Shown in pieces: positions 6,000 through 8,564 of a DNA stretch of 8,564 nucleotides. The stretch spans positions 1-8,564 of the forward strand of contig JBMYLY010000055.1 in NCBI GenBank assembly GCA_049596815.1, in the 5' to 3' direction. Below the pieces are notes generated by a model. It saw only the letters and a list, made by a program, of their open reading frames with translations, was not told where the DNA came from and made no database searches. Each line of letters begins with the position of its first letter. The stretch's first letter is position 1. Source of the DNA: UBA724 sp049596815. GTDB lineage: Bacteria; Bacteroidota; Bacteroidia; Flavobacteriales; Flavobacteriaceae. The translations under genes and the position numbers were made by a program.

Positions 6000-6018
6000 T
6001 AGACAAAAATTGTTTTAT

Positions 6019-8316
6019 ATGAAACCCTTACACACCCTATTTCTATCTTTCTTTATGATACTGCCTACGGTAGTGTTGGCACAGGAGCAAAATTTGGAGG
6101 GCCCCAAACAAGGGCACACCAACCAAAACAAGTTCCGTCAGTTGTATGACCAGTTTGCCACACCCAACGGCTTTCGTACGGCTTCCGGTGCCCCCGGTCC
6201 GGACTACTACCAGCAACGCGCCGATTACAAAATGGACATCCGCATAGACGATGATACCCAGCGCTTGTATGGCGACGAAACCATCACCTACACCAACAAT
6301 TCGCCCGATGCCTTGGCCTATTTGTGGGTACAGCTCGATCAGAACATCCGCAAAAAAGACGCTCCTGCACTGCTCAAAAACAGTCAGGAAATCAACGAAG
6401 CCGACTACCTGTCGAGTTTTGCCAACAGCCATTTGCGCGAACCCTTTGATGGCGGTTTTAACATCCAACACGTACTCGATGCCAACGGCAAGCCCATGAC
6501 ACACACCATCAACCAGACGATGATGCGTATCGACTTGCCCAAACCGCTTATGACCGGAGAGCAAGTGAGCTTTTCCATCAAGTGGTGGTACAACATCAAC
6601 AACCACGTGACCAACCGAGCGCGTTCGGGATATGAGTATTTTCCTGAGGACGACAACCGCGCCTATGTGATTGCGCAGTTTTTCCCACGTATGTGTGTTT
6701 ACAATGATGTGGAGGGCTGGCAAAACTATCAGTTCTGGGGCAATGGTGAGTTTGCCCTCCCTTTTGGGGACTATGAAGTCAATATTACCGTACCGGCCAA
6801 CTTTATCACAGACGCTACGGGCGAATTGCTAAACCGAAAAGAGGTTTTTTCTAAAGAGATGATGAAGCGCTACAACAAGGCCAAAAAGACTTTTGACAAC
6901 CCGGTGTTGATTGTGACGCAAGAAGAGGCCGAAGCCAATGAAAAAACGTCGACAAGCGAAACCAAAACATGGAAGTACAAGGCTACCAATGTTCGTGACT
7001 ACGGCTTTACGACCTCCAAAAAATTTATTTGGGACATGATGGCTGTTAAAGTCGGTAACAAAGATGTCATGGCGGTTTCTTTGTATCCCAAAGAGGGAAA
7101 TCCACTTTGGGAAGAATGGTCTACGCGTGCGGTTGCCCAATCGCTTATCACCTATTCGCGTCACACTTTTGACTATCCCTACCACAAAGCCATTTCTGTA
7201 CACGCCAAAAATCAGGGTATGGAGTACCCTATGATTTGCTGGAATTACGGGCGTCCAAACAAAGATGGTACTTATTCGGACCGTGTCAAATTTGGGATGA
7301 TTTCGGTCATCATTCACGAAATCGGGCATAACTACTTCCCGATGATTGTCAACTCAGATGAGCGTCAATGGGGTTGGATGGATGAAGGCCTAGACACCTT
7401 TGTGCAATACCTTACCGAACAAGATTTCGGAAAAAAATATCCCGAAGCCATACCCGGTTTGGACAAGTATCCGTCACGTAGGGGAGAGGCCAAAAAAATC
7501 GTTCCCTATATGTCGGACGACCAAGACTTTTTGGCGCCCATTATGTCGAATCCAGAAAATGTGTATCAGTTAGGGCCTAACGCTTATGGAAAGCCAGCAA
7601 CGGCGCTCAATATTTTGAGAGAAACCATCATGGGTCCCGAATTGTTTGACCATGCGTTCCGAACCTACTCCCAACGTTGGATGTTTAAGCACCCCACGCC
7701 CGAGGATTTTTTCCGCAGCATGGAAGACGCTTCTGCGGTTGAGTTGGATTGGTTTTGGAGAGGTTGGTTCTACACCACGGATTTTGTGGACATTGGCGTT
7801 GAAAGCGTCAAAAAGGTACAATTTACCGATCAGCCTACAGAGGCATTCAAACAACGTATGGAACAACGAGGTGTGCCGCTAGACCAGTTGCCACCGCTCG
7901 TGTTTAAGGTCGATGATGCATCAGAGGATTATGACTCAGAGGCAGCGCCATTTGCCCAAGTGGCAAGTCTGAAGGAGTATGTGATGGACAATTTCTCAGC
8001 CGAAGACCAAGCACTGTATGAGAACACCAAACATTTCTACGAAATTACTTTTAACAAACCCGGTGGTTTGGTGATGCCGATTTTGGTGGAATACACTTTT
8101 GAAGATGGCACTACCAAGACAGAGCGTTACCCCGTACAGGTATGGCGTAAGAACGACAACAACTATACCCGTGTGATGGCTTCTGACAAAGAAATCACAG
8201 GGGTCAAGGTCGATCCTGATGAAGAGACGGCCGACGTCAACACAACCAACAACCAATGGCCAAGACGTCAAAGTCAAACTGAGTTTGATCAATTCAAGAC
8301 TCAAACACAAGGCTAA
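6019..8316 (+). CDS. Exported M1 family zinc aminopeptidase
   Basis: This encodes 765 residues from ATG 6019; an in-frame TTG at 6010 would only add residues before a good signal peptide. MKPLHTLFLSFFMILPTVVL is followed by A21-Q22, a likely cleavage site. An N-terminal beta domain (about 64 to 300) begins with YYQQRADYKMDIRID, typical of Bacteroidota M1 enzymes. The catalytic domain carries G400-M-E402-Y-P, corresponding to the GxMEN exopeptidase loop (E402 binds the substrate amino terminus); H433-E-I-G-H437, then E456 in WMDEG at exactly the HExxH-x18-E spacing; and Y523 in AYGKPATAL as the likely transition-state tyrosine. The site is complete, so an active metallo-aminopeptidase is expected. 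The C-terminal region (about 580 to 765) has no recognisable type IX secretion sorting domain, favouring a periplasmic or outer-membrane-associated location. Specificity is unknown. It has its own terminator and probably its own promoter. Confidence 0.96.
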   Translation: MKPLHTLFLSFFMILPTVVLAQEQNLEGPKQGHTNQNKFRQLYDQFATPNGFRTASGAPGPDYYQQRADYKMDIRIDDDTQRLYGDETITYTNNSPDALAYLWVQLDQNIRKKDAPALLKNSQEINEADYLSSFANSHLREPFDGGFNIQHVLDANGKPMTHTINQTMMRIDLPKPLMTGEQVSFSIKWWYNINNHVTNRARSGYEYFPEDDNRAYVIAQFFPRMCVYNDVEGWQNYQFWGNGEFALPFGDYEVNITVPANFITDATGELLNRKEVFSKEMMKRYNKAKKTFDNPVLIVTQEEAEANEKTSTSETKTWKYKATNVRDYGFTTSKKFIWDMMAVKVGNKDVMAVSLYPKEGNPLWEEWSTRAVAQSLITYSRHTFDYPYHKAISVHAKNQGMEYPMICWNYGRPNKDGTYSDRVKFGMISVIIHEIGHNYFPMIVNSDERQWGWMDEGLDTFVQYLTEQDFGKKYPEAIPGLDKYPSRRGEAKKIVPYMSDDQDFLAPIMSNPENVYQLGPNAYGKPATALNILRETIMGPELFDHAFRTYSQRWMFKHPTPEDFFRSMEDASAVELDWFWRGWFYTTDFVDIGVESVKKVQFTDQPTEAFKQRMEQRGVPLDQLPPLVFKVDDASEDYDSEAAPFAQVASLKEYVMDNFSAEDQALYENTKHFYEITFNKPGGLVMPILVEYTFEDGTTKTERYPVQVWRKNDNNYTRVMASDKEITGVKVDPDEETADVNTTNNQWPRRQSQTEFDQFKTQTQG

Positions 8317-8324
8317 AAACACAG

Positions 8325-8351
8325 AGCCAACCCTCGGGTTGGCTTTTTTTT
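8325..8351 (+). terminator. Rho-independent terminator after the M1 peptidase gene
   Basis: AGCCAACC (8325 to 8332) pairs perfectly with GGTTGGCT (8337 to 8344) around a CTCG tetraloop, followed at once by a run of eight Ts (8344 to 8351). It begins 9 nt after the TAA stop. The stem is GC-rich and the structure canonical, closing transcription of the peptidase gene. Confidence 0.93.
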
Positions 8352-8564
8352 GAACCTATCATATTTTAACAATACCCACAGGGTCACTATCTTTACAAAA
8401 TGATATTTTTTATCAAGCGAAGTTGTTGAAAGATGTTAGTAAAACATCCTTTTCAATCATCTTATATTGCTTGTTTGTAGTGTTTTGGGATACGCGGCCA
8501 AAGCCATACCCAACATGCGGGTATTCAACATGTTTGGCCAAGTTACATATTATAACAATTATAT
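8352..8564. other. Non-coding stretch at the right edge; no supported gene
   Basis: This is AT-rich sequence after the terminator. TATCTTTA (8389 to 8396) resembles a -7 box, but the ATG frames after it stop within 10 to 16 codons. A minus-strand frame stays open from the window edge to a TGA at 8413 to 8415 (about 50 codons, with no start in view that can be trusted), and short plus-strand frames are also open to the edge. I cannot tell whether the 3' end of a leftward gene enters here. The clearest structure is the nested inverted repeat at 8496 to 8539. Confidence 0.4.
8496..8539. repeat. Nested inverted repeat (GGCCAAA / TTTGGCC around ATACCC / GGGTAT)
   Basis: Outer arms lie at 8496 to 8502 and 8533 to 8539, inner arms at 8506 to 8511 and 8519 to 8524 with a 7-nt loop. 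CAACATG also occurs twice, at 8511 and 8526. The stretch is more GC-rich than its surroundings. It could be a regulatory RNA leader, a small dispersed repeat, or a recombination-site-like structure; no family is recognised. Confidence 0.45.

Noticed and set aside
6010..6018. TTG start extending the M1 peptidase by three residues
   Set aside because: The ATG at 6019 gives a complete signal peptide (K2 then a hydrophobic core), and the TTG extension adds nothing.
6043..6723. Minus-strand open frame (226 codons) opposite the 5' part of the M1 peptidase gene
   Set aside because: It is antisense to a well-supported gene, has no recognisable motif and no adjacent promoter: a shadow frame.
1..8564. 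Mobile element, CRISPR array, tRNA or toxin-antitoxin pair
   Set aside because: I found no spaced direct repeats, transposase or integrase motifs, cloverleaf sequence or small coupled toxin-antitoxin genes; the two adjacent GNATs are divergent and lack an RHH or DUF1778-type antitoxin.

Overview
The window most likely comes from a member of the Bacteroidota, probably a marine-type flavobacterium (class Flavobacteriia); the genus cannot be fixed from the sequence. The reasons are the gene families present (a DUF6702-like protein, small secreted CarboxypepD_reg-like proteins, a Bacteroidota-style M1 metallopeptidase, a WCSDS thioredoxin-fold protein), start codons without clear Shine-Dalgarno sequences, and promoter-like TAnnTTTG boxes. 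The window is almost fully coding and looks chromosomal. There is no integrase, transposase, phage gene, CRISPR array, tRNA or rRNA in view.

Left half, minus strand (1 to 3335). Five genes run leftward in close succession: a GNAT acetyltransferase, an M15/VanY-type D-Ala-D-Ala carboxypeptidase (4-nt ATGA overlap with the GNAT gene), the glycolytic phosphoglycerate mutase gpmI (49-nt gap), a secreted thioredoxin-fold protein (6-nt gap), and the first 38 codons of a type I methionine aminopeptidase (4-nt gap) cut by the window edge. They could form one transcript, with a second promoter possible in front of gpmI.

Right half, plus strand (3341 to 8316). A second GNAT gene starts only 5 nt from the first, back to back with it. 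It is followed by three overlapping genes for small exported proteins: two divergent tandem paralogues with an N-terminal CarboxypepD_reg-like domain, then a DUF6702-like protein. After a 189-nt gap containing two dyads comes a large exported M1-family zinc aminopeptidase, closed by a clear rho-independent terminator. The last 213 nt hold no supported gene but contain a nested inverted repeat.

Functionally, the left half is central metabolism and protein maturation plus one cell-wall enzyme. The right half looks like an envelope module of little-characterised exported proteins next to an exported peptidase. That module (3832 to 8316) is the best candidate here for an under-described system. 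I see no anti-phage, toxin-antitoxin or mobile system.
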